Part shown: one piece after another, positions 8,002-14,790 of the stretch
Numbering within the stretch: position 1 is the first letter of the stretch
Layout of the letters: each line of letters opens with the position of its first letter
Assembly (NCBI GenBank): GCA_045615705.1
Contig: JAZLFH010000064.1
Location: forward strand, 1 to 17,894
Reading direction: 5' to 3'
From: JAZLFH01 sp045615705
GTDB lineage: Bacteria > Bacillota > Clostridia > UMGS1883
DNA length: 17,894 nt
Translations under genes and position numbers: made by a program
The notes under the pieces: model-generated
What the model saw: the letters and a program-made list of their open reading frames with translations, nothing else
Told to the model about the DNA's origin: nothing
Database searches by the model: none

Positions 8002-8477
8002 TGAAAAAGAGTTTATTTATAACACAAAGTGCAATTATTGCATCGGTATATACGGTTTTGACATTTGTTTCGGCAATGCTTTCTCTGTCAAGCGGAGTTG
8101 TTCAAATAAGATTGTCCGAAGCCTTAACAACGCTTGCTGTGATAACTCCGTCCGCCATACCGGGACTTTTTGTGGGTTGTGTTATTTCAAACATACTTAC
8201 CGGATGCACAATGCTTGATGTAATCTTCGGAAGTTTGGCGACTTTAATAGGTGCTTTCGGAACATATTTTTTAAGAAGAAACAAATTTTTAGCACCGCTT
8301 CCGCCTATTTTGGCAAACACTGTTATAATTCCGTTTATTCTCTCCTATGTCTATCACTTTAAAGGCTCAATATGGTTTTTTATGCTGACCGTTGGGGCAG
8401 GCGAAGTGATTTCTTGCGGAGTGCTTGGACTGTTGCTTCTAAAAGCGGTAGAAAACAGAATAGAAAAAAGAAAATAA
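8001..8477 (+). CDS. queT: QueT-family transporter (probable queuosine-precursor ECF S component)
   Basis: This 158-residue membrane protein has about five or six hydrophobic segments and a basic tail. It shows the QueT pattern VQIRLSEALTTLAVITPSAIPGLFVGCVISN, then LDVIFGSLATLIGAFGTYFLRR. QueT proteins are predicted substrate-binding components of energy-coupling-factor transporters for queuosine precursors. The shared ECF ATPases and EcfT are not in this window. The start codon overlaps the prfB stop (TAATG), so translation is probably coupled and the gene depends on the secA/prfB transcript. No preQ1 riboswitch can be present directly ahead, because the upstream bases are prfB coding sequence. 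Confidence 0.85.
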   Translation: MKKSLFITQSAIIASVYTVLTFVSAMLSLSSGVVQIRLSEALTTLAVITPSAIPGLFVGCVISNILTGCTMLDVIFGSLATLIGAFGTYFLRRNKFLAPLPPILANTVIIPFILSYVYHFKGSIWFFMLTVGAGEVISCGVLGLLLLKAVENRIEKRK

Positions 8478-8479
8478 AA

Positions 8480-8527
8480 AAACTGTTGCAGCGAACTTTA
8501 AAATTTCATTGCAACAGTTTCTTTTTT
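8480..8527. terminator. Bidirectional terminator between queT and rpsR
   Basis: AAACTGTTGC (8480-8489) pairs perfectly with GCAACAGTTT (8511-8520), with a 21-base loop. It is followed by CTTTTTT on the plus strand and by a T-rich run on the minus strand. It lies between convergent genes and can end both transcripts. Confidence 0.85.
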
Positions 8528-8545
8528 GATGCTTTTTGGGGCAAC

Positions 8546-8640
8546 GCATAAAGCATAAATTTTTATCACAAAACAAATCTCTTAATCTGTGATTGTATAA
8601 GTTTAAAGTGCTTTATGCATTCGGTGTGCTTTTTTACAGC
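8546..8640 (-). repeat. Third, inverted and shortened copy of the dispersed repeat
   Basis: The 10-bp inverted ends GCATAAAGCA (8546-8555) and TGCTTTATGC (8609-8618) bound a 73-base core. On the minus strand it matches the core at 199-308, including the block TACAATCACAGATTAAGAGA. Similarity continues outward to 8640 (matching GGGCTGTAAAAAA near 178). Compared with 199-308, it lacks about 37 bases containing the 11-bp inner hairpin, and the module 2 hairpin is absent. It sits between the terminator and the rpsR stop codon. Confidence 0.85.
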
Positions 8641-8648
8641 CCCTTTTT

Positions 8649-8900
8649 TTAATCGGTTGTGTAAGGCATAAGTGCAATATGACGAGCACGCTTGATAGCA
8701 ACAGTAAGCTGTCTTTGGTGCTTTGCACAAGTTCCTGTGATTCTTCTCGGAAGAATCTTGGAACGGTCAGATACATAACGGCGAAGTTTTGCAGTATCTT
8801 TATAGTCGATATGTTCTACCTTATCAACACAAAATGCACAGACCTTTTTCTTAGCCTTACGGTTTCTGTAAGGTCTGTCGCCTTTTTCTCTTTCCATCAT
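8649..8900 (-). CDS. rpsR: 30S ribosomal protein S18 (zinc-binding C+ form)
   Basis: Small-subunit protein S18 binds the ribosome platform together with S6. The 83-residue protein has the S18 core DYKDTAKLRRYVSDRSKILPRR. It keeps C21-x2-C24 and C58-x2-H61, the likely zinc ligands of the C+ form; many bacteria have lost these residues. The start is preceded by GGGAGG at a rather long spacing (about 11 bases). It is the last gene of rpsF-ssb-rpsR, 21 bases after the ssb stop. rplI, which often follows, is absent. Confidence 0.97.
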   Translation of the reverse strand: MMEREKGDRPYRNRKAKKKVCAFCVDKVEHIDYKDTAKLRRYVSDRSKILPRRITGTCAKHQRQLTVAIKRARHIALMPYTTD

Positions 8901-8921
8901 AATGAAAAAGTCCTCCCTTTC

Positions 8922-9347
8922 TTAAAACGGTAAATCGTCATCTGTCCCGATTGGAGCAATCGGCTCGGGCAAATCGCTGTACGGAGTGCTTGCTTCCGCA
9001 GTTTCCGTGCGAGATTGTGAATCACGCTTACTTTCAACAAAATAAGCCTGAGAAATCACAACATCTGTCGCATAACGGCGTTTTCCGTCTGCCGGGTCGT
9101 CCCATGAACGGGTCTGAATACTTCCTTCAACGGCAACCAAATTGCCTTTATTGAAGTATTTTGAAATAAATTCCGCACTGTTTCGCCAAGCCACACAGTT
9201 AATAAAGTCGGTCTGTCTTTCGCCGTCTTTAGACTGGAAGTTGCGATCCACTGCAAGAGTGAAAGAACAAGTCGAAACACCTTGCGGAGTAGTGCGAAGT
9301 TCCGGATCCTTGGTAAATCTGCCAATCAAAACAACTTTGTTAAGCAT
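8922..9347 (-). CDS. ssb: Single-stranded DNA-binding protein
   Basis: SSB coats single-stranded DNA during replication and repair and recruits partners through its acidic tip. The 141-residue protein has an OB fold of about 105 residues (MLNKVVLIGRFTKDPELR, FINCVAWRNSAEF, VEGSIQTRSW) and a short linker. It ends in the canonical DDDLPF. The linker is short, giving a total below the 160-175 residues common in Firmicutes. The ATG lies 7 bases after AGGAGG. The gene sits between rpsF and rpsR, the usual chromosomal position. Confidence 0.97.
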   Translation of the reverse strand: MLNKVVLIGRFTKDPELRTTPQGVSTCSFTLAVDRNFQSKDGERQTDFINCVAWRNSAEFISKYFNKGNLVAVEGSIQTRSWDDPADGKRRYATDVVISQAYFVESKRDSQSRTETAEASTPYSDLPEPIAPIGTDDDLPF

Positions 9348-9364
9348 ATTTCTTCCTCCTATCC

Positions 9365-9664
9365 TTACTCTTCATCCTTGCGAACAACAATTGTTCGAAG
9401 CACTCCGTCTGTAATTCCGTAAATTCTTTCAAGTTCTTTCGGAAATTCAGGGGCGGACTCGAAATTCACAAGTACATAGTAACCTTCGTTCTTAAAGTTG
9501 ATAGGATAAGCCAAGCGGCGTTTTCCCCATACATCAACCTCACCGAGTTTTCCGTTCTCCGAGATAAGAGCCTTAAACTTCTCGCTGAGAGCTTCAAGTT
9601 TCTCGTCTTCAAGCGAAGCGTCAAGAACAAAAATGGTTTCGTACTTATTGATGATTTCTGCCAT
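9365..9664 (-). CDS. rpsF: 30S ribosomal protein S6
   Basis: S6 pairs with S18 on the small ribosomal subunit. The 99-residue protein starts MAEIINKYETIFVLDA and has the typical GKRRLAYPI and GYYVLVNFE strands. The start follows a near-perfect AAGGAGGTG. It is the first gene of the operon; its promoter lies at 9724-9752. A small GCCCTT/AAGGGC hairpin lies in the leader (about 9691-9709), but the CCG element of the known S6:S18 leader motif was not seen. Confidence 0.97.
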   Translation of the reverse strand: MAEIINKYETIFVLDASLEDEKLEALSEKFKALISENGKLGEVDVWGKRRLAYPINFKNEGYYVLVNFESAPEFPKELERIYGITDGVLRTIVVRKDEE

Positions 9665-9723
9665 TTTTTACACCTCCTTCTGGTCATATGGCCCTTCACA
9701 TAAAAGGGCAAGGATACTTATGT

Positions 9724-9752
9724 AGAATATTATAAATTTTCCTTTTTGTCAA
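9724..9752 (-). promoter_or_regulatory. Promoter of rpsF-ssb-rpsR
   Basis: On the minus strand TTGACA (9752-9747) is followed after 17 bases by TATTCT (9729-9724). The -35 lies inside the last codons of the upstream EamA-type gene, so the two transcription units overlap. A closer TATAAT is present but gives only 12 bases of spacing. Confidence 0.7.
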
Positions 9753-10626
9753 GAACTTTTTTTGGTTTTTTGAAAGGTTTTGTTTCAGAAATGATAACTG
9801 CCATAAAAATTGTCAAAAATCCAAAAACCTTTCTTACGCTTAAATACTCTTCGCCTGCGATGATGGAAAACATAACTCCGAACACCGATTCAAGCGACAA
9901 GAGTACCGAAGCGGCGGCAGGAGGCGTGTATTTTTGACCGACATTTTGAAGAAGCATAGGTAAACCGCTGCAAAAGAGAATCATATATATAACCGACAAA
10001 GTGATTGTGGGAGTGAGAATAATCTCGGTACCTCTTTCGAATAAAAAAGCACCAATCAGAGCGAAAATTCCGCAGAAGAAAAATTGAGAAATGCTGAGTA
10101 AAATAGGGTCTTTGTCTTCAATTAAGGCATCAATGCTTACGATTTGGAGTGCAAAAAATATACCTCCGATTATGGTAAGCACAGAGCCTTTATTGATAGT
10201 AAAGGAAGAAGTTAACGAAATAAGACCTATGCCCAAAAGACACATAAAAGCGGAAACTATATTGTATCCGTCAGGTGCTTTTTTGGAAACTGCCCACGAA
10301 AAAAACGGGACTAAAACACAGTAAACTGCTGTCAAAAAGGCATTTTCTCCGGGGGTTACAGTCATAACGCCGAAAGTTTGAAACATATACGCCGCAAAAA
10401 GGCAAAAACCTATTATAAAACCTGATGATATATATTTTTTGTTAAAATTTCTAAATTTCTTAATAAAAACCAACGAAAGCAACACCGATGAAATGAGAAA
10501 TCTTATTCCAATCAGAAAAAACGGCGGGAAATCATCAATCGTTGATTTTGTAACGACAAAAGAACTTCCCCATAAAATAGTCGCGGTGAGTATTGCAAGA
10601 ATTGGCAAAAGTCTGTTTTTATTCAA
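9730..10626 (-). CDS. EamA/DMT-superfamily transporter
   Basis: This 298-residue integral membrane protein has about ten hydrophobic segments arranged as two repeated EamA halves. The first begins ILAILTATILWGSSFVVTKSTI; the second begins near SVLTIIGGIFFALQIVSIDALI. The family exports small metabolites such as amino acids, but the substrate is not predictable here. The start is TTG at 10626, preceded by GGGAGGG at 6-7 bases; there is no better ATG. A strong promoter lies at 10656-10684, back to back with that of the XRE-cupin gene, so that regulator may also control this exporter. Confidence 0.88.
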   Translation of the reverse strand: MNKNRLLPILAILTATILWGSSFVVTKSTIDDFPPFFLIGIRFLISSVLLSLVFIKKFRNFNKKYISSGFIIGFCLFAAYMFQTFGVMTVTPGENAFLTAVYCVLVPFFSWAVSKKAPDGYNIVSAFMCLLGIGLISLTSSFTINKGSVLTIIGGIFFALQIVSIDALIEDKDPILLSISQFFFCGIFALIGAFLFERGTEIILTPTITLSVIYMILFCSGLPMLLQNVGQKYTPPAAASVLLSLESVFGVMFSIIAGEEYLSVRKVFGFLTIFMAVIISETKPFKKPKKVLDKKENL

Positions 10627-10655
10627 AATAAGCCCTCCCGTTTAAAACTTACAAA

Positions 10656-10684
10656 ATTGTAGCATAATAAGGGTAAATTTTCAA
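10656..10684 (-). promoter_or_regulatory. Promoter of the EamA-type gene
   Basis: On the minus strand TTGAAA (10684-10679) is followed after 17 bases by TACAAT (10661-10656). TGC just before the -10 makes it an extended -10 promoter. It faces away from the promoter at 10693-10721. Confidence 0.75.
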
Positions 10685-10692
10685 GTTATATA

Positions 10693-10721
10693 TTGCAAAA
10701 TTAAAAAAAAACATATATAAT
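10693..10721 (+). promoter_or_regulatory. Promoter of the XRE-cupin/ligase operon
   Basis: TTGCAA (10693-10698) is followed after 17 bases by TATAAT (10716-10721). Its -35 lies 8 bases from the -35 of the divergent promoter, so one bound regulator could affect both. Confidence 0.75.
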
Positions 10722-10743
10722 TCTCTTTTAAGAGGTGAAAGTA

Positions 10744-11289
10744 ATGGATAATTACTTGCAAATTGCATCAAGAATAAGAGAACTCCGTGAAATTTGTAAT
10801 TACAGTGAAGAGGAAGTCTGCAAAAAAATAGACCTTGATATTTCAATATACAAACAGTACGAGCAGAACGGGAAAAACATTCCGATAAGCGTTATGTACG
10901 ATTTGGCAAATCTTTTCGGCGTAGATTTTACCGAAATTTTGACGGGAGATTCTCCGAAACTTGACTCGTATTGCGTGGTCAAAAAAGGAAAAGGCATAAA
11001 TATTGACCGCTACGAAGGTTATACATTTGAGGGCATTGCTTATAAGTTCATTAACAAAAAAATGGAACCTATGATTGTTACGGTAGAAAAAAACGATGAC
11101 TCCCCCGATTTGGTGTGCCATAACGGGCAGGAAATGAACTATGTGCTTGAAGGTACGATAGAAGTCGTCTTCGGCGACAGAAAAGTGGAACTTAACGAGG
11201 GCGACTGCATATACTTTGACCCGACAAGACCGCACGGGCAGATTGCTAAAAGTCCCGTAGCACGATTTTTGACTATTATTTGTGAATAA
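10744..11289 (+). CDS. XRE-family regulator with C-terminal cupin domain
   Basis: The 181-residue protein combines an N-terminal HTH (about 1-60: IASRIRELREICNYSEEEVCKKI, then a helix ending VMYDLANLFGVDFTEILTG) with a cupin barrel. The barrel carries the motif HNGQEMNYVLEGTIEVVFG and the second half LNEGDCIYFDPTRPHGQIA. The cupin is a likely ligand sensor. The ATG at 10744 is chosen because AGAGGTG lies 6 bases ahead; an upstream in-frame GTG at 10735 overlaps that site. The gene ends 12 bases before the acyl-CoA synthetase gene. XRE-cupin regulators beside AMP-forming ligases recur in anaerobes, and local control of the ligase operon is the simplest inference. Confidence 0.88.
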   Translation: MDNYLQIASRIRELREICNYSEEEVCKKIDLDISIYKQYEQNGKNIPISVMYDLANLFGVDFTEILTGDSPKLDSYCVVKKGKGINIDRYEGYTFEGIAYKFINKKMEPMIVTVEKNDDSPDLVCHNGQEMNYVLEGTIEVVFGDRKVELNEGDCIYFDPTRPHGQIAKSPVARFLTIICE

Positions 11290-11301
11290 GAGGTATTTGT
11301 A

Positions 11302-12963
11302 ATGCTTGAAAAATTTCTTGACAGAGTAGATTTTTCCTCTTATGAGGATTTTAAAGAAAACTATAAATTAAATATACCCGAAAACTTTAATTTCGGGTTT
11401 GATATTGTTGACGAGTGGGCAAAAATCAAGCCCGATAAAAAAGCACTTGTTTGGTGCAATGACCACGGCGAAGAAAAAATCCTGACCTTTAAAGATATTT
11501 CACGCCTTTCAAATAAAGTTGCAAATTTTTTGGTTGAAAAGGGCATCAAAAAGGGCGACCGAGTGCTTCTTATTTTAAAACAGCGTTGGCAGTACTGGTG
11601 CTGTGCGGTTGCTATTCACAAAATCGGTGCGGTACTTATCCCCGCTACCGTCCAACTTACAAAAAAAGATATTGTTTACCGTGTAAACGCCGCAAATATA
11701 CGCTTTATAATTGCGACAGATGACAGAGAATTGCCGACTATTGTCGAAGAATCGGAAAAGGAATGTCCGTCTCTTATCGGAAAAGCATTTGTGGGCGAAA
11801 AAAGAGAAGGTTGGTACTCGCTTAACGAAGAAATGGAAAAAAGCAGTGATGAATTTTCTCGTCCCACAGGTGATAACGAAAACAAGTCAACCGATTTGTT
11901 CTTGATATACTTCACCTCCGGCACGACGGGTATGCCTAAAATGGTTGCACACGATTATACATACCCTCTCGGTCATATTGTAACGGCAAAATATTGGCAA
12001 CAAGTCGGAGAGGACGAACTTCATCTTACACTTTCGGATTCCGGCTGGGCAAAGTTCGGCTGGGGCAAAATTTACGGACAATGGATAGCGGGAAGTGTAA
12101 TCTTTGCCTACGATAACGAAAAATTTACGCCGCACGATGTTCTTAAAGTTATTGAAAAATACAAGGTTTCAACATTTTGTGCTCCGCCTACAATGTACAG
12201 ATTCTTTATAAAGGAAGACCTTTCAAAATACGACCTTTCTTCAATTCGCCACGCAGCAATTGCGGGAGAACCGCTGAATCCCGAAGTTTTTAATCAGTTT
12301 TACGAAGCGACCGGTCTGAAAGTACACGAAGGCTTCGGACAAAGCGAAAGTTCCGTAATGCTTGCTAATTTTAAAGGCTGGATTGAGCCTCGCCCCGGTT
12401 CTATGGGAAAACCCAGCCCGCTTTATGACATTGATATAGTTGACAAAAACGGCGAAAGCGTCCCGGACGGAGAAGAAGGCGAACTTGCAATAAGACTCGA
12501 TAAAGGTAAACCCGCAGGGCTTTTTATCGGATATTTTGATGACGGAGAAGTTAAAAAGAGCCACATTGACAAGTATAATATGTACAACACCCATGATCTT
12601 GTATGGCGTGATTCGGACGGATATTTTTGGTTTGTGGGCAGAAGTGATGATGTTATTAAATGCTCGGGTTACCGTATCGGACCTTTTGAAGTTGAAAGTG
12701 CGTTGGTTGCTCACCCGGCTGTTTTAGAGTGTGCTATAACGGGTGCTCCCGACCCAATCAGAGGACAAGTTGTAAAGGCGACTGTCGTTTTGGCAAAGGG
12801 CTATTCCCCCTCGGACGAACTTGTAAAAGAACTCCAAGACCATGTAAAACATACCACTGCACCGTATAAATACCCCCGAATAGTTGAGTTTGTGGACGAA
12901 CTTCCGAAAACCATCGGCGGAAAAATCAAAAGGGCTCAAATCCGCAAAGAGGATAATAAATAA
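11302..12963 (+). CDS. AMP-forming acyl-CoA synthetase (acetyl/medium-chain type)
   Basis: The 553-residue ANL-superfamily enzyme activates a carboxylic acid with ATP to an acyl-adenylate and then forms the CoA thioester. Motifs in order are YFTSGTTGMPK (about 200-212, P-loop), SGWAKFGWGKIYGQW (substrate pocket), GFGQSES (about 345), YNTHDL near 428, GRSDDVIKCSGYRIGPFEVE (hinge), and PKTIGGKIKR. The lysine in that last motif, near 539, is the catalytic one that can be acetylated. The SGW(A)K..WG pattern and length fit the acetyl/medium-chain acyl-CoA synthetase branch; the actual acid is not known. It is cotranscribed with the XRE-cupin gene and has an AAGAGGT site before its ATG. A strong terminator follows. 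Confidence 0.9.
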   Translation: MLEKFLDRVDFSSYEDFKENYKLNIPENFNFGFDIVDEWAKIKPDKKALVWCNDHGEEKILTFKDISRLSNKVANFLVEKGIKKGDRVLLILKQRWQYWCCAVAIHKIGAVLIPATVQLTKKDIVYRVNAANIRFIIATDDRELPTIVEESEKECPSLIGKAFVGEKREGWYSLNEEMEKSSDEFSRPTGDNENKSTDLFLIYFTSGTTGMPKMVAHDYTYPLGHIVTAKYWQQVGEDELHLTLSDSGWAKFGWGKIYGQWIAGSVIFAYDNEKFTPHDVLKVIEKYKVSTFCAPPTMYRFFIKEDLSKYDLSSIRHAAIAGEPLNPEVFNQFYEATGLKVHEGFGQSESSVMLANFKGWIEPRPGSMGKPSPLYDIDIVDKNGESVPDGEEGELAIRLDKGKPAGLFIGYFDDGEVKKSHIDKYNMYNTHDLVWRDSDGYFWFVGRSDDVIKCSGYRIGPFEVESALVAHPAVLECAITGAPDPIRGQVVKATVVLAKGYSPSDELVKELQDHVKHTTAPYKYPRIVEFVDELPKTIGGKIKRAQIRKEDNK

Positions 12964-13001
12964 TCCGATTTCCTGTGTGATTGAAGTATATTGATTTAAA
13001 C

Positions 13002-13030
13002 AAAAAGACGAAGTAATGCTTCGTCTTTTT
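13002..13030. terminator. Bidirectional terminator between the ligase and DUF2442 genes
   Basis: AAAAAGACGAAG (13002-13013) pairs perfectly over 12 bp with CTTCGTCTTTTT (13019-13030) across a 5-base loop. T-runs are present on both strands. It separates convergent units. Confidence 0.92.
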
Positions 13031-13069
13031 TATTGATAAAAATGAATTCTGCTTTATTTCACGAATGAT

Positions 13070-13318
13070 TTAGTTACTTATTCCGTATTCGTATATTATG
13101 TCGCTTGGCAGGTCAATATAATCATTCCAAAAAACACAGGTACGGCTTTCGTCTAATTGCACAGCCTCAAACAGACAGGATATCTTTTTCAAATCATCAT
13201 ATCCGGGAAGCGTTGCAATATCATCATTTACATCATAGATAACTGCTTTTCCGTCATCAAAGATGACAGAAAGCTTAAAATCGCAAAGCGGTTTAACTTC
13301 TTTTATCCGAACAATCAT
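13070..13318 (-). CDS. DUF2442 domain protein
   Basis: This small protein of 82 residues is a DUF2442 (NE0471-like N-terminal) domain: RIKEVKPLCDFKLSVIFDDGKAVIYDV at the start and a C-terminal FWNDYIDLPSDIIYEYG. The family's biochemical role is not established. Its genes very often follow a DUF4160 gene, suggesting a functional pair. Here a 15-codon ORF takes that place and overlaps this ATG (ATGA). No ribosome binding site of its own is evident, so translation probably depends on the upstream ORF. Confidence 0.85.
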   Translation of the reverse strand: MIVRIKEVKPLCDFKLSVIFDDGKAVIYDVNDDIATLPGYDDLKKISCLFEAVQLDESRTCVFWNDYIDLPSDIIYEYGISN

Positions 13319-13362
13319 AACAACACCCCATTATAACGGCGGAAGCTTGGTGTTTCAGGCAT
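13315..13362 (-). CDS. 15-codon ORF coupled to DUF2442 (leader peptide or internally deleted partner gene)
   Basis: An ATG at 13362 follows a strong AAGGAGGCGG and encodes MPETPSFRRYNGVLL. Its TGA overlaps the DUF2442 start as ATGA. The position and the first residues (MPE, then a Phe near residue 7) recall the start of DUF4160 proteins, which commonly precede DUF2442. This could be a gene that kept its start and lost its body, or a short leader that drives coupled translation. The ribosome binding site and overlap are directly visible; the origin is inferred. Confidence 0.5.
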   Translation of the reverse strand: MPETPSFRRYNGVLL

Positions 13363-13392
13363 AGTTCCGCCTCCTTGTTATATCTTAATTAT

Positions 13393-13421
13393 ATTATAAT
13401 ATTATTTTTGTGATTTTACAA
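13393..13421 (-). promoter_or_regulatory. Promoter of the 15-codon ORF/DUF2442 unit
   Basis: On the minus strand TTGTAA (13421-13416) is followed after 17 bases by TATAAT (13398-13393). It lies between the mrr stop codon (13438) and the small ORF, so DUF2442 can be expressed apart from mrr. Confidence 0.7.
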
Positions 13422-13437
13422 CTTCTGCAAAAATTGG

Positions 13438-14370
13438 TCATTCATCTGTATTGTAAAAATCCAAAAGCTCGTATGTTTGTATTGGTTTTATATGTAATTG
13501 ATACTTAATTACAAGTCTTACCAAATCATTTCCATCAATAAGTGTAATTGGAGTGCCTGCACGAGCGGCTTCTTGTGCTGCCACGGTATATCTGCTGTTG
13601 GTAATAAATATTCCGTAATCTGCCTGAAATTTATTCATTGCACCTAAAAACCTATCTATTTCAGGTGAGCCAACATCATTTGAATTATACCGTTTGCATT
13701 GGATTACCACTCTTGTAGTCCTGAAATCGTCAAGGTCTCGGTGATAGCCATATCCGTCTATTCCGCCGTCATTACTTACCTGAACACCTTTGTTTTTGTC
13801 AAAATCAACCCCCATTTTTTGTAATAACTGACGGGAAAACATTTCAAATTTTTTCGGAGACATATCGGCTATCGCATCAAGTAACTTTTCCTTAAATGTT
13901 TCTTTATATTGCTCCTCATCTGAAACATCGTCATTTTTTTCTTCTACTTTTTCTTGAATACTTTTTTCCGGAGAAGTCTTCTTTTTCTTATTCTCCGCTC
14001 TTTTTTCGTCCCAATATTTGTTTGTTATTGCATATATATCTGCATCAATGTTTAGTTCATCAATATTTATATTCATACCCTTATCCGTAAGAGTAACAAA
14101 CGAATCTCCTCTCGAATATTTAAGAAATCCTGCCAACATCAGATTTTTTAATGCAAAATTAAATCTGAAAGCAAATTTACTATATTCATTTCCCGTCTTT
14201 TTAGAAACATCTTTTTTATTTGCAAATTCTGCTATATCATCATTCGATGAAACAAGTTTTTCTTTAATTGCCGACCGTTCAGCCTGACCGCCAAGTTCTT
14301 GTAAAATCTGCAAAATATAAGGAACTAATGTTTTTTCTTTTTCAAGTGCAGACATATTACTAAAATTCAT
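13438..14370 (-). CDS. mrr: Mrr-family type IV restriction endonuclease
   Basis: The 310-residue protein has an N-terminal winged-helix Mrr_N domain (about 1-100: ALEKEKTLVPYILQILQELGG through FVTLTDKG). A charged lysine/glutamate linker follows (about 120-160), then a C-terminal Mrr catalytic domain beginning LLDAIADMSPKKFEMFSRQLLQKMG. The PD-(D/E)xK-type core is visible as D205 in GGIDGYG and Q224-C-K226. Such enzymes cleave foreign DNA carrying modified bases and need no partner methyltransferase; none is seen here. The ATG at 14370 is preceded by GGGAGGA at about 6 bases; the longer frame to 14412 starts at TTG without such a site. The gene is complete and neighbours a recombinase-bearing element. 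Confidence 0.92.
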   Translation of the reverse strand: MNFSNMSALEKEKTLVPYILQILQELGGQAERSAIKEKLVSSNDDIAEFANKKDVSKKTGNEYSKFAFRFNFALKNLMLAGFLKYSRGDSFVTLTDKGMNINIDELNIDADIYAITNKYWDEKRAENKKKKTSPEKSIQEKVEEKNDDVSDEEQYKETFKEKLLDAIADMSPKKFEMFSRQLLQKMGVDFDKNKGVQVSNDGGIDGYGYHRDLDDFRTTRVVIQCKRYNSNDVGSPEIDRFLGAMNKFQADYGIFITNSRYTVAAQEAARAGTPITLIDGNDLVRLVIKYQLHIKPIQTYELLDFYNTDE

Positions 14371-14675
14371 AGCAAATCCTCCCACTGTTTTATATAAGTA
14401 ACACAATACCAAAAATCTCTCTGTATTATGAATTGAATTATTTCTTGTGGCAATATTTCTGTGCCCTGAAATTTCCCTGTTTTATGCGGTTTCTCGATTT
14501 TTTAGATATCAATTTCAAAAGCAAATAAATCTTTTTTTACAAGATTTATTTTAACAAATTTTTTTGAATTTTACAAGCATTTTTATTTAGCAAGTTGATT
14601 TCATCGGGTGTACCTCAATTCTCTCTGCAATAATTCAAAACAAAATCGCTTTGCGATTTTTACCTTACTTCTTCC
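14371..14675. other. Non-coding A/T-rich stretch between mrr and the recombinase gene
   Basis: No credible ORF is seen. The right part (about 14590-14675) leads into the repeat DNA described separately. An A/T hairpin lies at 14523-14551 (11-bp stem AAATAAATCTT, loop of 7), and a second hairpin at 14642-14660. A convincing mrr promoter was not found; a TATAAA on the minus strand near 14390 has no good -35. This is a candidate place for the left boundary of the recombinase element, but no attachment site can be defined with one end only. Confidence 0.6.
14642..14661 (+). terminator. Terminator-like hairpin AAAATCGC-TTT-GCGATTTT
   Basis: An 8-bp perfect stem (14642-14649 with 14653-14660) has a 3-base loop and is followed by T on the plus strand. 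Its A-rich left side gives a T-run on the minus strand too. It lies 15 bases past the recombinase stop on the minus strand, so it may terminate that transcript. Confidence 0.5.
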
Positions 14676-14790
14676 TTATTCACTATTACTTATTACTTCC
14701 CAAAAATCCTCGTTCGATACTTTTTGAAGTAAGAGTGAAGAAGGAATAGTGAATAAGTAAAAATCCCCGTTCTTACGAACGAGGATTTTT
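14664..14790. repeat. Inverted-repeat block containing the 3' end of the recombinase gene
   Basis: AAAAATCCTCGTTCG (14702-14716) recurs exactly inverted at 14776-14790. A one-base variant at 14759-14772 forms a 14-bp hairpin with 14777-14790 around TTAC. Separately, CTTATTCACTATT (14675-14687) recurs inverted at 14745-14757. The stretch 14726-14760 is purine-rich with repeated AGTGAA/AGTAA words. The block looks like accumulated intergenic repeat or terminator DNA. On minus-strand RNA the 14-bp hairpin is fully paired (one U-G) and is followed by five T's. Confidence 0.75.

Noticed and set aside
9665..9730. S6:S18-binding rpsF leader motif
   Set aside because: A small GCCCTT/AAGGGC hairpin exists, but the expected CCG element was not found.
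14523..14551. Riboswitch or terminator in the mrr leader
   Set aside because: An A/T-only style stem with a 7-base loop and no recognisable aptamer; such hairpins arise easily in A/T-rich DNA.
14590..14675. attL of the recombinase element
   Set aside because: Only one end lies in the window, so no matching core or direct repeat can be shown.
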